From the NCBI GenBank assembly GCA_910575815.1, contig CAJTFN010000015.1, positions 43,837 to 107,836 of the forward strand: a stretch of 64,000 nt of DNA. The letters are read 5' to 3'. Positions 1 through 7,383 of this stretch are shown here, in pieces. The notes under the pieces are model-generated. The model searched no databases. It saw nothing but the letters and a program-made list of their open reading frames with translations, and was not told the origin of the DNA. The translations under genes and the position numbers were made by a program. This stretch comes from Oscillospiraceae bacterium (lineage in GTDB: Bacteria > Bacillota > Clostridia > Oscillospirales > Oscillospiraceae). Every line of letters begins with the position of its first letter. Positions within the stretch are counted from its first letter, which is position 1.

Positions 1-2
1 AT

Positions 3-359
3 TTGAGGAGTTACCAGGCGGATGGCGTTTCCTGGTCCCGCTCCATCAAGGACGCCCAGGTATTCACCCGCGAGGAGGCGGATGCCATCATGGATACCTG
101 CTCCATCTTCAGCAGCATTCGAAACGCCAGGGTTATCGACGCCGCCCGGAAAGAACTGCCTTACAACGCCGTCATTCACATCAAAAGCGGGCGCAATGCC
201 GGGGCATACCTTGTCCGGCGAGTTCGCGGCCGCATTCGGCTGGCAAACAATATTCGGAGCGCGTACCACTACGCGGACGAGAAAACCGCCATTGCCGCCA
301 TGAAGAAAATCCAGCCGTCATATCCCTTTTGCGAGCTGGAAGTTCTTTTTGACAACTAA
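3..359 (+). CDS. Hypothetical protein, possibly 5'-truncated by the window edge
   Basis: The reading frame is open to the left edge of the window. The first possible start, a TTG at base 3, has no room for a ribosome site, so the true start may lie outside. The visible 118 residues are basic and Ala/Arg-rich, with no membrane segment or recognised motif. I do not recognise the family. It is the first of four short rightward genes that end at a terminator-like hairpin near 1400. Confidence 0.5.
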   Translation: MRSYQADGVSWSRSIKDAQVFTREEADAIMDTCSIFSSIRNARVIDAARKELPYNAVIHIKSGRNAGAYLVRRVRGRIRLANNIRSAYHYADEKTAIAAMKKIQPSYPFCELEVLFDN

Positions 360-468
360 ATTTTTTTCAGTTGCACTTTTCCATACACGTTTTCCCGCAT
401 GGGACCCGTAATTAAAACCCACCTTTTCGCATAGAATATTGCAACTTACCAAGGGAGGTCGATTGCGG

Positions 469-744
469 ATGAAGAAAGCGAAGGCGGTCTGCGTGAATGG
501 AAACTGGGGCATTGAGTTCGACAGTGAGGGAAACAGGGCTACTGAGGAGCGGTTCATGAAAGCGTGCCGCACGTATCTGCGGAAGCGGATGTTCCCCACG
601 GCCCAATGGTGTCTCGGCGGCCCAGATAAAGAGGGTAATGTTTTACGGGTTATCTGCCATGGACCCAGTGCCAAAAGGGATGCCCGGGACGCAGCGGTTA
701 TTTTGTCGGCCGCAACCCATATGGATATCAAGAAGGGAGCTTAA
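469..744 (+). CDS. Small hypothetical protein (91 aa)
   Basis: ATG at 469 is chosen because GGGAGG lies 8-10 bases upstream; an earlier in-frame start at 439 has no such site. The protein is soluble and mixed-charge (MKKAKAVCVNGNWG start). It has a central basic stretch around residues 30-40 and no recognised domain. The stop codon sits just before the GTG start of the next gene, so the two are probably co-translated. Family unknown. Confidence 0.6.
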   Translation: MKKAKAVCVNGNWGIEFDSEGNRATEERFMKACRTYLRKRMFPTAQWCLGGPDKEGNVLRVICHGPSAKRDARDAAVILSAATHMDIKKGA

Positions 745-745
745 T

Positions 746-1048
746 GTGGACAAGAAGAATCAGGAAAAATTCAAGAAAATCCGCAAAATGGTTGCGGACT
801 ATATCACGAAATACCTCAAAGAGGACTGCGGCCACAAGTCTTATGAGGGAACTTGGGAGTTCCTGGCGAGCTACCCCAGCTACTTCGAGGATGAGACTGC
901 TACGGCGGCCCCGGATTCCTATCAGGTCACGCTTCACTGCTATGTCCTGGGGCCTGGCCGGCATTACGATTGGAAGGGCAGCTCCCTGGAGAAGGTTCTG
1001 GAGGACTGTGAGCGGGATATCCGCAGGTGGATTCGTGCGGAGGACTGA
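746..1048 (+). CDS. Small hypothetical protein (100 aa), GTG start
   Basis: GTG at 746 follows AGGGAG by about 7 bases and lies right after the previous stop, so I prefer it to upstream in-frame starts inside that gene. The N-terminus is very Lys-rich (DKKNQEKFKKIRK), followed by a mixed segment with several Trp and Tyr. No membrane segment or known domain is visible. It is the third gene of a tight four-gene rightward run. Function unknown. Confidence 0.6.
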   Translation: MDKKNQEKFKKIRKMVADYITKYLKEDCGHKSYEGTWEFLASYPSYFEDETATAAPDSYQVTLHCYVLGPGRHYDWKGSSLEKVLEDCERDIRRWIRAED

Positions 1049-1052
1049 GGGT

Positions 1053-1382
1053 ATGGAGCTGTTTCATCTAACTACCCGGCACCTCATTTCCAAAATTCTA
1101 CAGGAGGGACTCCTCCCCGAACTGGGTAAGCGGTCTAGCCAGTGCGAGGAAGAGGAAGCCATCTTTCTCTTCACCAGCATGGAAGCCGTGGAGGATGCCG
1201 TGCTTAACTGGTTTGGGGATGAAGTGGGCGAAGAAGTTCCCTTGGGAGTCCTGAAGGTCACACTTCCGGATTCCTGGGAGGAAAACATATTCGTCGACCC
1301 CAATGTAGGGTATGAGGCTGTCTGCAAGGCCCCCATTCCGCCAGAGTTCATTCAGGAATATTATACAGAAATCGATTTTTGA
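1053..1382 (+). CDS. Small protein with an ADP-ribosyltransferase-like sequence pattern (109 aa)
   Basis: ATG at 1053 starts 4 bases after the previous stop and is preceded by a GAGGG site. The protein begins with FHLTTRHLISKILQEGLLP, then IFLFTS, then a VLKVTLP strand, and ends with IPPEFIQEYY. This order (HLT, GL.P, a strand, IPPE.I) resembles compact ADP-ribosyltransferase-fold proteins of the DarT/RES/DUF4433 sort. That is inference from pattern and I cannot name catalytic residues with certainty. It ends the rightward operon; a hairpin follows. Confidence 0.55.
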   Translation: MELFHLTTRHLISKILQEGLLPELGKRSSQCEEEEAIFLFTSMEAVEDAVLNWFGDEVGEEVPLGVLKVTLPDSWEENIFVDPNVGYEAVCKAPIPPEFIQEYYTEIDF

Positions 1383-1388
1383 GCAAGA

Positions 1389-1418
1389 AACCCGGTCTGC
1401 CTCTCGGTGAGCCGGGTT
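1389..1418 (+). terminator. Weak hairpin after the rightward operon
   Basis: AACCCGG pairs with CCGGGTT across a loop of about 16 bases, just after the stop at 1382. There is no clear U-run, so it may only be a 3' stabilising hairpin. Confidence 0.4.
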
Positions 1419-1494
1419 GCGCTATTGGATTCCTCTTGTTCACTCATGATGTCCTAATATCTTTTTGGGAAGGATTTTGCTGTGGAGTTTACAC

Positions 1495-1535
1495 CAAAAA
1501 CAAATGCCCCGGCCGTTGGCCAGGGCATTTGTTTT
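1495..1535 (-). terminator. Intrinsic terminator of the SprT-like gene, possibly bidirectional
   Basis: CAAATGCCC pairs with GGGCATTTG around a GC-rich loop. The leftward transcript continues into TTTTTGG and the rightward one into TTTTATTT, so it can serve both converging operons. Confidence 0.8.
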
Positions 1536-2148
1536 ATTTGTGAAAGAACTGTTCGGTCATTTGGACAAGACAATCACCGCAAATGATATTGACCGTTTTT
1601 GTTGCCCTTACAGATTGCCCGCAACACGGGCAAGACACCTTCCGGGTACTCGTTGGACGGGCAAGATTGGCGTTTTCGTTCTGGCACAAAACAAAATCGT
1701 CCCAGCCGTTTGCCACGATAGTGTTAGTTACCCTTTCTGCCGGCGTTGTGACGCCCCAACCAATTCGCGGGTCATACTCAACATCCAAGCCATGTACTCT
1801 TGCCGTATCCCGAAACCGCTTATTGTGATATGCCATGCCGCGGCTTGTGTCTTTGATGTGAATCTGAGAATTGTGTTGATGGACCATGGCATGCAGGAGT
1901 GTTGCAACCACGTTTTCGATAGGCTGCGATAGAAGGTTTGCCGAAATCCTGAACTCCGGTTTTGTTTCACCATTGAGCCGCACCCAGGTGTCCTCCTGGG
2001 TGATGTAGGAGAGCGGCTTGATTGATGCGCAGACGGAGACAACAGGCTCAACGACCTCGCCGCCAAAATACTCCTCGTTAAGGGTGTGGAACATGATTTC
2101 GAGCCGGCGAACTGTCTTGCTTGCATCAGTTGTTTCTTTCGCTGGCAT
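1534..2148 (-). CDS. SprT-like protein with a broken zinc-protease motif
   Basis: This is a SprT-like family protein of about 204 residues: an N-terminal helical region, a metalloprotease core around residues 85-120, and a C-terminal zinc ribbon (CPCC and CGDC) near residues 174-195. SprT/Spartan proteins normally use HExxH to cut DNA-bound proteins. Here the motif reads LLHAMVH, with codon GCC in place of the Glu codon, so the catalytic Glu is absent, while HIKDTSRG and YHNKRF are kept. ATG at 2148 has AGGGG about 8 bases upstream; a GTG at 2157 is too close to that site. It overlaps the ribosome-site region of the upstream pilin-like gene, so they are probably one operon. Binding without cleavage, or decay, are both possible. 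Confidence 0.85.
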   Translation of the reverse strand: MPAKETTDASKTVRRLEIMFHTLNEEYFGGEVVEPVVSVCASIKPLSYITQEDTWVRLNGETKPEFRISANLLSQPIENVVATLLHAMVHQHNSQIHIKDTSRGMAYHNKRFRDTARVHGLDVEYDPRIGWGVTTPAERVTNTIVANGWDDFVLCQNENANLARPTSTRKVSCPCCGQSVRATKTVNIICGDCLVQMTEQFFHK

Positions 2149-2153
2149 GATAT

Positions 2154-3284
2154 TCACCCCTCTGCGGGGATGTTTGGCGTCTTGGGCCGGCTATGCGACT
2201 TTCCAATAACGTAGCAACCGCACCCGATAGCGAGCCCGCCGCAGCAGACAGCAATCACCATAGGAGTCCGGGGCTTCTTGTTGACGTTCTTATAATCCAC
2301 CACAACGGACGCTCCTGCCCCTTTGTTGCTGAGCCGGATTACTTCGTTCTTCGGAACAACCTTTTCTTCATCGTCCTTATCTTTCGGCTCCGTCTCGTTC
2401 ATCACCATCTTGAGCTTCCCGGAGTTATCCCTTTCGAGGTCGAGAGAAAGCACAATGGGAGCCGTGGTGGCGTTATAGTAGTCCACCGGAGCTTCCTCCT
2501 CCGCGAGATAATACGTCCCAGCCCGGAGGCCTTTCATAGTTAGAGTACCGGAGGTATCCGCCTTCATAACCTGGGTAGTACCGTCCGTTCCGTCGGAGCA
2601 GACCGTGTAAGAGCGGAAGTCCTCCTTGAAAGAGACAGGATTTTTCAATTCCTTATCCCGATACAAAACGAAGGACGCGCCTTCCACATGCTGCCCGTTG
2701 TAGGTGATGATGCCCTGGTCCTGCATGGGTGTCTCCTCTTCATGCAGATGTGTGTCAACCGTCTGGATGGTCGCAGAGAGAGAGTAGACAGCAGGGCTTT
2801 CGCTGGTCGTCAGGGTTTTACCTTCAGCATCGGAGACGATTACCTTGCCGGACATCCCAACCAGGCCGGTGCTCAGGACGTCGGATGCAGAAACAACATA
2901 AGTAAAGAACCCCGTGCCGCCGCCAGCGGGCATGTCGGAAATATCGTAGAAGAACCCGTCCGTACTGGTGTATCCAAGGTTCTGGGTGTAGACGACTTCC
3001 TCTTTCTCATTCATGACATACAGTGTTCCTCCGCTGACAAAGTTCATTGAGGAATGGGGCTGGATGCTGATGAGGGCCGCCGTGTCAGGCAGCTCCAGGG
3101 AAGCGCTGTACTGGATGGGGTCGCCGGGGGAAACCGTATACTCGCCGGAGGAGGTCTGGCTGCCTGCGGGCGCCGCCGCAATCACTTGGTCCTCTGCGTA
3201 ATCCGGGGTAATCGCCGCCACGGGTGAGCAGAGAAAGAAAAGGGAGAGAAGAGAGGAAATGATTGAGATAATTACCTTTTTCAT
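2154..3284 (-). CDS. Secreted pilin-like protein with SpaA/Cna_B-type domain and C-terminal membrane segment
   Basis: ATG at 3284 is preceded by AAGGAG and begins a classic signal peptide (MKKVIISIISSLLSLFFLC, cleavage near PVAA). A pilin-backbone-like domain follows (about residues 40-190, with SGEYTVSPGDPIQYSASL). Next comes a SpaA-type beta-sandwich (about 200-300) with GTLTMKGLRAGTYYLAEEEAP, whose strand Glu is typical of isopeptide-forming domains. Near the C-terminus MVIAVCCGGLAIGCGCYVIG spans the membrane, followed by a short basic tail. No LPXTG precedes it (PRTPM instead) and no sortase is in the window. The length of 376 suits a minor or major pilin. A regulon-motif promoter lies about 80 bases upstream. 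Confidence 0.75.
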   Translation of the reverse strand: MKKVIISIISSLLSLFFLCSPVAAITPDYAEDQVIAAAPAGSQTSSGEYTVSPGDPIQYSASLELPDTAALISIQPHSSMNFVSGGTLYVMNEKEEVVYTQNLGYTSTDGFFYDISDMPAGGGTGFFTYVVSASDVLSTGLVGMSGKVIVSDAEGKTLTTSESPAVYSLSATIQTVDTHLHEEETPMQDQGIITYNGQHVEGASFVLYRDKELKNPVSFKEDFRSYTVCSDGTDGTTQVMKADTSGTLTMKGLRAGTYYLAEEEAPVDYYNATTAPIVLSLDLERDNSGKLKMVMNETEPKDKDDEEKVVPKNEVIRLSNKGAGASVVVDYKNVNKKPRTPMVIAVCCGGLAIGCGCYVIGKSHSRPKTPNIPAEG

Positions 3285-3363
3285 TGTAAAAATGCTCCTT
3301 TCGGTACTGATGACAGTGTTGTCAGGTGATATTTCCAGGTGGTTTGAGAGCCACATCGATGGG

Positions 3364-3392
3364 TTATTATATGCAAGGGGGCTGGAAACAAT
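3364..3392 (-). promoter_or_regulatory. Regulon motif, copy 1 (pilin-like gene)
   Basis: Leftward strand: ATTGTTTCC, then GCATATAATAA with exactly 18 bases from the AT to the GCATAT. It sits about 80 bases upstream of the pilin-like start. It shares GTGATTGT and CTTGCATATAA with copy 2. No TTGACA-like box is present at sigma-A spacing. Confidence 0.7.
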
Positions 3393-3401
3393 CACGGGAA
3401 A

Positions 3402-3436
3402 GAAATATCCCCGCCCGATTGGGCAGGGATATTTCT
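3402..3436 (-). terminator. Terminator of the 3445-4158 gene
   Basis: AAATATCCC-GCCC pairs with GGGC-GGGATATTT around GATT, directly after the leftward stop. It lies between that stop and regulon motif copy 1. Confidence 0.8.
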
Positions 3437-3444
3437 GTGTGGAC

Positions 3445-4158
3445 TTAAGCGCCAATCAACTCTTCGCTGAGAGCGGCGAAGTCCAGAGGGGAGGACACCT
3501 TGGCGGGCATGTGGCCCGTTGTGGCACGTTGCCAGTTCCGGGTGCGGCCCGGGTTATCCTTCCAGGACCGAGAAACACCACGAATGCGCTTGCCCGTCAT
3601 GGCGCTGCCACGGGGCTTGCGGGTGAGACGGGAGGGGACATTCCCCACCAGCTCGTGCCAATCCTCATCCGGCTGGAGAGGCGTGGACAGAGCCTGCCGG
3701 AAGCCAGCAGTCTTTCGATAAACGGTCTTATCCAGCTTGACCTTCCCCAGGGCGGCAGCGGGCTCGGGAACTCCACAACGAAGCATCCGCCGGCAGTCAT
3801 ACAGCCAGTCGCGGACATCGACCACCCGGCCATCCTCATCCAGCACCATGTACTGACGGGGAACCTGGCCAGGCGGGAAGCAGCCCAGGGGCTTGGTTTG
3901 AATCACGGTGTACCGCATAGCGGTCAGGGACCGCTTGTCGTTGGTGTTCATGGCCAGGCGGTCGAAAACCGTGGGCACATACTCGTCCGGGGAGTATCCC
4001 TGGGTATCGTTCCCCTGAATCTTGTCCACGCGATTCGGGGTGAACCGGGTGCGCCAGGCATCCTTGCGGACCATCCAGGCAATCAGCTCTTCCTTCGGGA
4101 CGTTGGCGAGAACGGTGGCGGCGGGCACCTTGGAGATATCTCTCAGCGTGTACAGCAT
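3445..4158 (-). CDS. Hypothetical protein (237 aa)
   Basis: ATG at 4158 has GGGAGG upstream and lies about 40 bases after regulon motif copy 2. The protein is soluble and basic, with a strongly Arg-rich segment near residues 178-215 (TRKPRG, GKRIRGVSR, RTRNWQR). This suggests nucleic-acid or phosphate-backbone contact, but that is inference. It has no recognised domain and no signal peptide. It is transcribed alone, between terminators on both sides. Confidence 0.65.
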   Translation of the reverse strand: MLYTLRDISKVPAATVLANVPKEELIAWMVRKDAWRTRFTPNRVDKIQGNDTQGYSPDEYVPTVFDRLAMNTNDKRSLTAMRYTVIQTKPLGCFPPGQVPRQYMVLDEDGRVVDVRDWLYDCRRMLRCGVPEPAAALGKVKLDKTVYRKTAGFRQALSTPLQPDEDWHELVGNVPSRLTRKPRGSAMTGKRIRGVSRSWKDNPGRTRNWQRATTGHMPAKVSSPLDFAALSEELIGA

Positions 4159-4199
4159 AAATCATTCCTCCCAAAAATATTTCCAAAGAACATTTGCTT

Positions 4200-4227
4200 T
4201 GTTATATGCAAGATGCTCCATTACAAT
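4200..4227 (-). promoter_or_regulatory. Regulon motif, copy 2
   Basis: ATTGTAATGG followed by GCATATAAC at the standard 18-base distance, about 40 bases upstream of the ATG at 4158. This is the only copy with a weakened TTT block. Confidence 0.65.
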
Positions 4228-4231
4228 CACA

Positions 4232-4258
4232 GCGGCCCTCCCAGAAGGGGAGGGCCGC
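4232..4258 (-). terminator. Terminator of the HD-hydrolase operon
   Basis: GCGGCCCTCCC pairs with GGGAGGGCCGC around a short loop, immediately downstream of the leftward stop at 4263. Confidence 0.8.
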
Positions 4259-4262
4259 ATGG

Positions 4263-4700
4263 TTAGGATTCCGGGCCGAGGATTTCCAAAGCTTCGCGGT
4301 AACGGTTCTGCCGCTTGATGTCCAAGTCCGTGGGCGGATGCCCCAGGCGGGAGAGGTCCATATTGTGTCCCAAATCAGCCCTCTTGACGGTAGCCGCAAT
4401 TGGGTTACAGCCGAGAGTTCGGATGTAGTCCAAATAAGGCTCCCTAAGATGATGCGTTAGAAGGGAAACCGCTCGGACGATTCCAACGGGGATTCCCTGC
4501 GCGTGGAGGTCGTCCGCCGTCATGTCGCTGTCCTCCAGTACATCATGGAGCAGGGCAACGGCTGTAGTTTCCTCGGTTGGCATCTGGGCCGCCAGGGTGC
4601 AAGGGTGGATGATGTAGGGATTTCCGCCCTTATCCACCTGGCCGCAGTGTGCATGGCAGGCGATGAGATACGCCTTTTTGGTTAGCTCTGTCCAAATCAT
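4263..4700 (-). CDS. HD-domain hydrolase, RelA/SpoT hydrolase-like (MESH-type)
   Basis: The 145-residue protein is a stand-alone HD phosphohydrolase. Visible metal and substrate motifs are AHCGQVDKGGNPYIIHP near the N-terminus, LLHDVLEDSD around residue 50, and KRADLGHNMD around 105. This set is typical of small (p)ppGpp hydrolases and their relatives, so a likely role is cleaving (p)ppGpp or a related nucleotide in the cytosol. Substrate is inferred from family only. There is no synthetase domain. It lies 12 bases downstream of the 4713-5180 gene, with GAGGAGG in the gap, so the two form one operon started by regulon motif copy 3. Confidence 0.85.
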   Translation of the reverse strand: MIWTELTKKAYLIACHAHCGQVDKGGNPYIIHPCTLAAQMPTEETTAVALLHDVLEDSDMTADDLHAQGIPVGIVRAVSLLTHHLREPYLDYIRTLGCNPIAATVKRADLGHNMDLSRLGHPPTDLDIKRQNRYREALEILGPES

Positions 4701-4712
4701 TCCGGTGCCTCC

Positions 4713-5180
4713 TCAGCCCAGGTAAGCGCAGACGGAAATGTTCTGGTGCTTATTTTCAACGAGTCCGTCATCGTTGACCGCGCTATGAGGAAACGTTGTA
4801 AGCCGGTCCAGCAAGCCGCCCTGGATATCCTGAGAGGTCAGGCGCTGGGAGAGCTCGCTGCGCAGCTCCTCCAGGCTGGAGAAGCTGTTGTAATAGTCCC
4901 CCTGGTCGCCGCCACGCCGGATGTGCAGGGCGTAGTCAGTGATGTGCAGCTCATCATCGTGCGGGATACCGAAAACGTCCCTCAAGGCGTCACGGGCGGC
5001 CCAGTCCGGGTCGCAGTCGTATTCCTGCACAGACTTCTGGTAGAGGCACCAGAGCTGCTCCATGACGGCATCATCATTCAGGACATCTTTTTTCCTGTGC
5101 CCCTTGAGAGAGAACAGAAAGTTGGGCATGGCGTTGATTTCTTCGCGCAGGTCCCCAAGAAAACTCATTTCCATAATCAT
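4713..5180 (-). CDS. Hypothetical acidic protein (155 aa), operon partner of the HD hydrolase
   Basis: ATG at 5180 follows AGGAGG by 7 bases and lies about 30 bases after regulon motif copy 3. The protein is acidic, soluble and Leu/Asp-rich, with segments such as DCDPDWAARDALRDVFG and a predicted helical C-terminal half. I do not recognise a family. Tight coupling to the HD hydrolase suggests a shared role, for example as partner or inhibitor, but nothing in the sequence shows it directly. Confidence 0.6.
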   Translation of the reverse strand: MIMEMSFLGDLREEINAMPNFLFSLKGHRKKDVLNDDAVMEQLWCLYQKSVQEYDCDPDWAARDALRDVFGIPHDDELHITDYALHIRRGGDQGDYYNSFSSLEELRSELSQRLTSQDIQGGLLDRLTTFPHSAVNDDGLVENKHQNISVCAYLG

Positions 5181-5208
5181 AATTTTGCCTCCTTTTTTGG
5201 AATTATCT

Positions 5209-5236
5209 CGTTATATGCAGAGCAAGCGAAAATCAT
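5209..5236 (-). promoter_or_regulatory. Regulon motif, copy 3 (HD operon)
   Basis: ATGATTTTCGC and GCATATAAC at the standard 18-base distance, about 30 bases before the operon's first ATG. Confidence 0.7.
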
Positions 5237-5364
5237 CATGGGCAAAAGGAAAGCCACCGAATTTTACCACGGTGGCACAAAATTTCCCGGCGATGTCGTG
5301 CGGCGCGAACCATCACAGAAGGGGGTGCCGATTCTCTTGTTGTTAAATCAGCTTTAGAAGGCAA

Positions 5365-5392
5365 AACGGGGCAACCTGATGGTCACCCCGTT
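5365..5392 (-). terminator. Terminator after the DUF2442 gene
   Basis: AACGGGG pairs with CCCCGTT; the leftward strand runs into TTTTGCC. It begins 4 bases past the stop at 5396. Another small hairpin (CCACCG/CGGTGG) lies near 5254-5275. Confidence 0.7.
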
Positions 5393-5395
5393 ATA

Positions 5396-5644
5396 CTATA
5401 CAGCCCGGCCATACCTATATATGGTATCACTAGGCAAGTCTATCTGGTTATTCCAAAACACGCAGGTTCTGCTTGGGTCCAATTGAACTTGGTCAAACAA
5501 TCCCTTAATTGAACGTAAATCACGGTAGCTTTCTATCTGTGCCATGTCTTCCTTTACATCATAGACAACCGACTTCCCATCATCAAATACAACCCGGAGG
5601 CAAAAATCCGGAAGGGGAGTGATGCCCTTAATTTTCGGAATCAC
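5396..5644 (-). CDS. DUF2442-family protein (82 aa)
   Basis: This is a full-length small DUF2442-type protein: ITPLPDFCLRVVFDDGKSVVYDVKEDM, then IESYRDLRSIKGLFDQV, then a C-terminal WNNQIDLPSDTIY. These match the family's usual pattern of a beta-hairpin, then a short linker and a D.P...Y tail. It directly follows a DUF4160 gene. The DUF4160-DUF2442 pair is common in mobile DNA and is often discussed as toxin-antitoxin-like, but the biochemical role is unproven. No membrane segment is present. Confidence 0.85.
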   Translation of the reverse strand: MIPKIKGITPLPDFCLRVVFDDGKSVVYDVKEDMAQIESYRDLRSIKGLFDQVQLDPSRTCVFWNNQIDLPSDTIYRYGRAV

Positions 5645-5657
5645 GCTAATACCTCCT

Positions 5658-5912
5658 TTACTGAAGCGGTGGTAATTTTCCTAGCTTCTGGGTGTCCCAC
5701 ATCTCTTGTAGTTTGTCCCGGTTGGCCTCCAGCCACTCTTTCACAAGCTCTTGAGCTTTGCCGGGAAGGTCTCCCTCGGTCATAGTCATTGTGCCCAAAT
5801 CAAAAACCCCAACGTACTCTCCATATAGAGCATGGATATGGCTGGGTTCATGCTCCTTGGGCTTGAAAAACATTTTGATGACTATACCATAAAATCGGCA
5901 AATTTCCGGCAT
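5658..5912 (-). CDS. DUF4160-family protein (84 aa)
   Basis: The pattern MPEICRFYGIVIKMFFKPKEHEPSHIHALYGEY, followed by a strand and the helix QELVKEWLEANRDKLQEMWD, is diagnostic of DUF4160. The paired H.PSHIHA histidines and Tyr are the family hallmark. ATG at 5912 has GAGGAGG upstream. It is first in a two-gene operon with DUF2442, driven by a normal sigma-A-like promoter rather than the regulon motif used by several neighbours. A toxin-antitoxin-like role is possible from known co-occurrence only. Confidence 0.85.
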   Translation of the reverse strand: MPEICRFYGIVIKMFFKPKEHEPSHIHALYGEYVGVFDLGTMTMTEGDLPGKAQELVKEWLEANRDKLQEMWDTQKLGKLPPLQ

Positions 5913-5952
5913 GTTTACACCTCCTCACTCGGGATATAAAGTTCTTTTCCCC

Positions 5953-5981
5953 ATTATATCAGGAGTTTAGCCAGTACGCAA
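5953..5981 (-). promoter_or_regulatory. Sigma-A-like promoter of DUF4160-DUF2442
   Basis: Leftward TTGCGT, a 17-base spacer and TATAAT, about 40 bases upstream of the ATG at 5912. Confidence 0.65.
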
Positions 5982-6019
5982 TCGGATTCTGGCAGGGATG
6001 CAGGAAAATAACTCCCATA

Positions 6020-6050
6020 GGACCCCTCCAGCAGATGCTGAAGGGGTCCC
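6020..6050 (-). terminator. Terminator of the 6054-6629 gene
   Basis: A strong 12-14 bp stem, GGACCCCTCCAGC with GCTGAAGGGGTCC, around ATGCT-like loop bases, directly after the leftward stop. Confidence 0.75.
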
Positions 6051-6053
6051 ATG

Positions 6054-6629
6054 TTAGTAACTGCTCGCTCGGTCGAAGATATCCTCAGCCAGCTGGGAAA
6101 TCATCTGATAGTATGCCAACTGCTGCTTGCTTTCCACTCCACTCTGCCCACCTGCACCGCTCCCGGGAATGAAACGCAGCCGGTGATTTTGCAACATATG
6201 CGCAGCTGCTGCCAGGGAAGCCGGGTTATAGCCATGGCGAATAGCACGCATGAGAAACGCATCTACAAGCCCATTGTCGAAGATGGCATAACGCAGGTTC
6301 TCCTCACGCTGCAAGATGCGGGGCGACAGGGGCCCTTCCTTCTTCACAGAGGCGAAAAGTTTGTGCAGCATGTCTTCTGCGTGCTGCTGGTACCTATGAT
6401 ATTCTGCCTCTGCAAAGGTGAGGATTCTGCCATGCAGAAGCCCCATTTCCACGACGCGATTCCCGTCGTACTTACCCCGTATAGGGGCGGTGATGGGGAA
6501 GTAGCGGCCATTGGTGAAGGTGTTGTTGGTTGAACTGTAGGGATTCTTTACCATCAGAATGGCTGCACAGTCTTCTCCCGCAAAAATGGGGAGACTGCTG
6601 GCAAAGCATGTTCCGTGAAAATCGCCCAT
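6054..6629 (-). CDS. Hypothetical protein (191 aa)
   Basis: The start is at the ATG preceded by GGAGAA at about 6635. The protein is soluble, with an N-terminal beta-rich half (AILMVKNPYSSTNNTFTNGRYFPITAPIRGKYDG) and a helical C-terminal half with HRYQQHAEDMLHKLF and MISQLAEDIF. No family is recognised. It follows the NADAR gene by about 30 bases, so the two are probably co-transcribed from regulon motif copy 4. Confidence 0.6.
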   Translation of the reverse strand: MGDFHGTCFASSLPIFAGEDCAAILMVKNPYSSTNNTFTNGRYFPITAPIRGKYDGNRVVEMGLLHGRILTFAEAEYHRYQQHAEDMLHKLFASVKKEGPLSPRILQREENLRYAIFDNGLVDAFLMRAIRHGYNPASLAAAAHMLQNHRLRFIPGSGAGGQSGVESKQQLAYYQMISQLAEDIFDRASSY

Positions 6630-6659
6630 TGAATGTTCTCCTTTCTTTTGAGCCGGCGC

Positions 6660-7241
6660 TTAACCCTGTTCTTTTCTCCGGCTGGGGGAGGATAGGTACA
6701 GGGAACAGGAGCCGCAGCTCAGACTGCTGCATTCGCCGCAAGGTGTGCCTCCCGGGCGCCAGCCGAAATAGCCCTCGTGACGCCCGCCAACTTCGTCGAC
6801 CAGAGGGCAATCCGGGTCACGCATAAACAGGCGGATGTCGTCTCGGATATCCATAAGGATATGGCCAAGATGGTTTTCTCCGACGCCGTTGCATACGCCC
6901 CAAAGTTTGTCGCCCCAGGTATTGCCCTCAACCAATTCCGCTGTTCCGGTTTCGACGAGTTTCCAGGCCAGGTCAGGGTTTTGCAGGAACTTGGCCATGC
7001 AGACCTGATTCATGACGTTAAATTTTGCCGTCTCCCAGTCCGGGCGAAGCTTCACTTGGCGGCCAAGCCGTTTAGCATCCCGGGGCGCGAGCGTGCTAAA
7101 CTCCCGCATCCGCTCAGGGCACTTGGCAGCCTGAAAGGCAGCCTCATTGTTCTCAAATCGGATACCCCGATAATAGACAGGAGCTGAAAAGAAGTTGCTC
7201 AGAAAAAAATATTTCCCTCGGAATTGCGTGATTGCATCCAT
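6660..7241 (-). CDS. NADAR-family protein (YbiA/N-glycosidase-like)
   Basis: The first about 150 residues are a clear NADAR domain: FRGKYFFLSNFFSAPVYYRG, NNEAAFQAAKC, WETAKFNVMNQVCMAKF, and NTWGDKLWGVCNGVGENHLGHILMDIRD. Family members hydrolyse N-glycosidic bonds in ADP-ribose-linked bases or riboflavin intermediates, or reverse guanine ADP-ribosylation; which applies here is unknown. The C-terminal 40 residues are an extra Cys-rich tail (CGECSSLSCGSC). ATG at 7241 has AAAGGGG upstream; an earlier ATG at 7286 lies inside the promoter motif. Regulon motif copy 4 is about 40 bases upstream. Confidence 0.85.
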   Translation of the reverse strand: MDAITQFRGKYFFLSNFFSAPVYYRGIRFENNEAAFQAAKCPERMREFSTLAPRDAKRLGRQVKLRPDWETAKFNVMNQVCMAKFLQNPDLAWKLVETGTAELVEGNTWGDKLWGVCNGVGENHLGHILMDIRDDIRLFMRDPDCPLVDEVGGRHEGYFGWRPGGTPCGECSSLSCGSCSLYLSSPSRRKEQG

Positions 7242-7274
7242 TTGCTTTGTTTCCCCTTTCAGATTGTATTGACT

Positions 7275-7302
7275 GGTTATATGCAATGCAGAAGAAACTC
7301 AT
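7275..7302 (-). promoter_or_regulatory. Regulon motif, copy 4 (NADAR operon)
   Basis: ATGAGTTTCTTC and GCATATAAC at the standard 18-base distance, about 40 bases upstream of the NADAR start. Confidence 0.7.
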
Positions 7303-7345
7303 TCTTTGGCTTGACAAGAAAAAGGCAGGGGATATTGAATTATCA

Positions 7346-7383
7346 AAAACACCGCCATCCTTAAAAAGGACAGCGGTGTTTGT
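7346..7383 (-). terminator. Terminator of the DUF3990 operon
   Basis: AAACACCGC pairs with GCGGTGTTT, with an inner GTCC/GGAC stem; the leftward strand continues TTTTTGA. It starts at the stop of the 7384 gene. Confidence 0.8.

Noticed and set aside
2154..3284. Sortase motif in the pilin-like protein
   Set aside because: The sequence before the membrane segment is PRTPM, which does not fit LPXTG; anchoring by the membrane segment is simpler.
3259..4266. Rightward 335-codon frame across 3259-4266
   Set aside because: It overlaps two well-supported leftward genes, their terminator and two motif sites, and has no ribosome site or domain.
4713..4800. Conserved-looking hairpins as riboswitches
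   Set aside because: No recognisable riboswitch core; leaders of the HD operon and others are too short.
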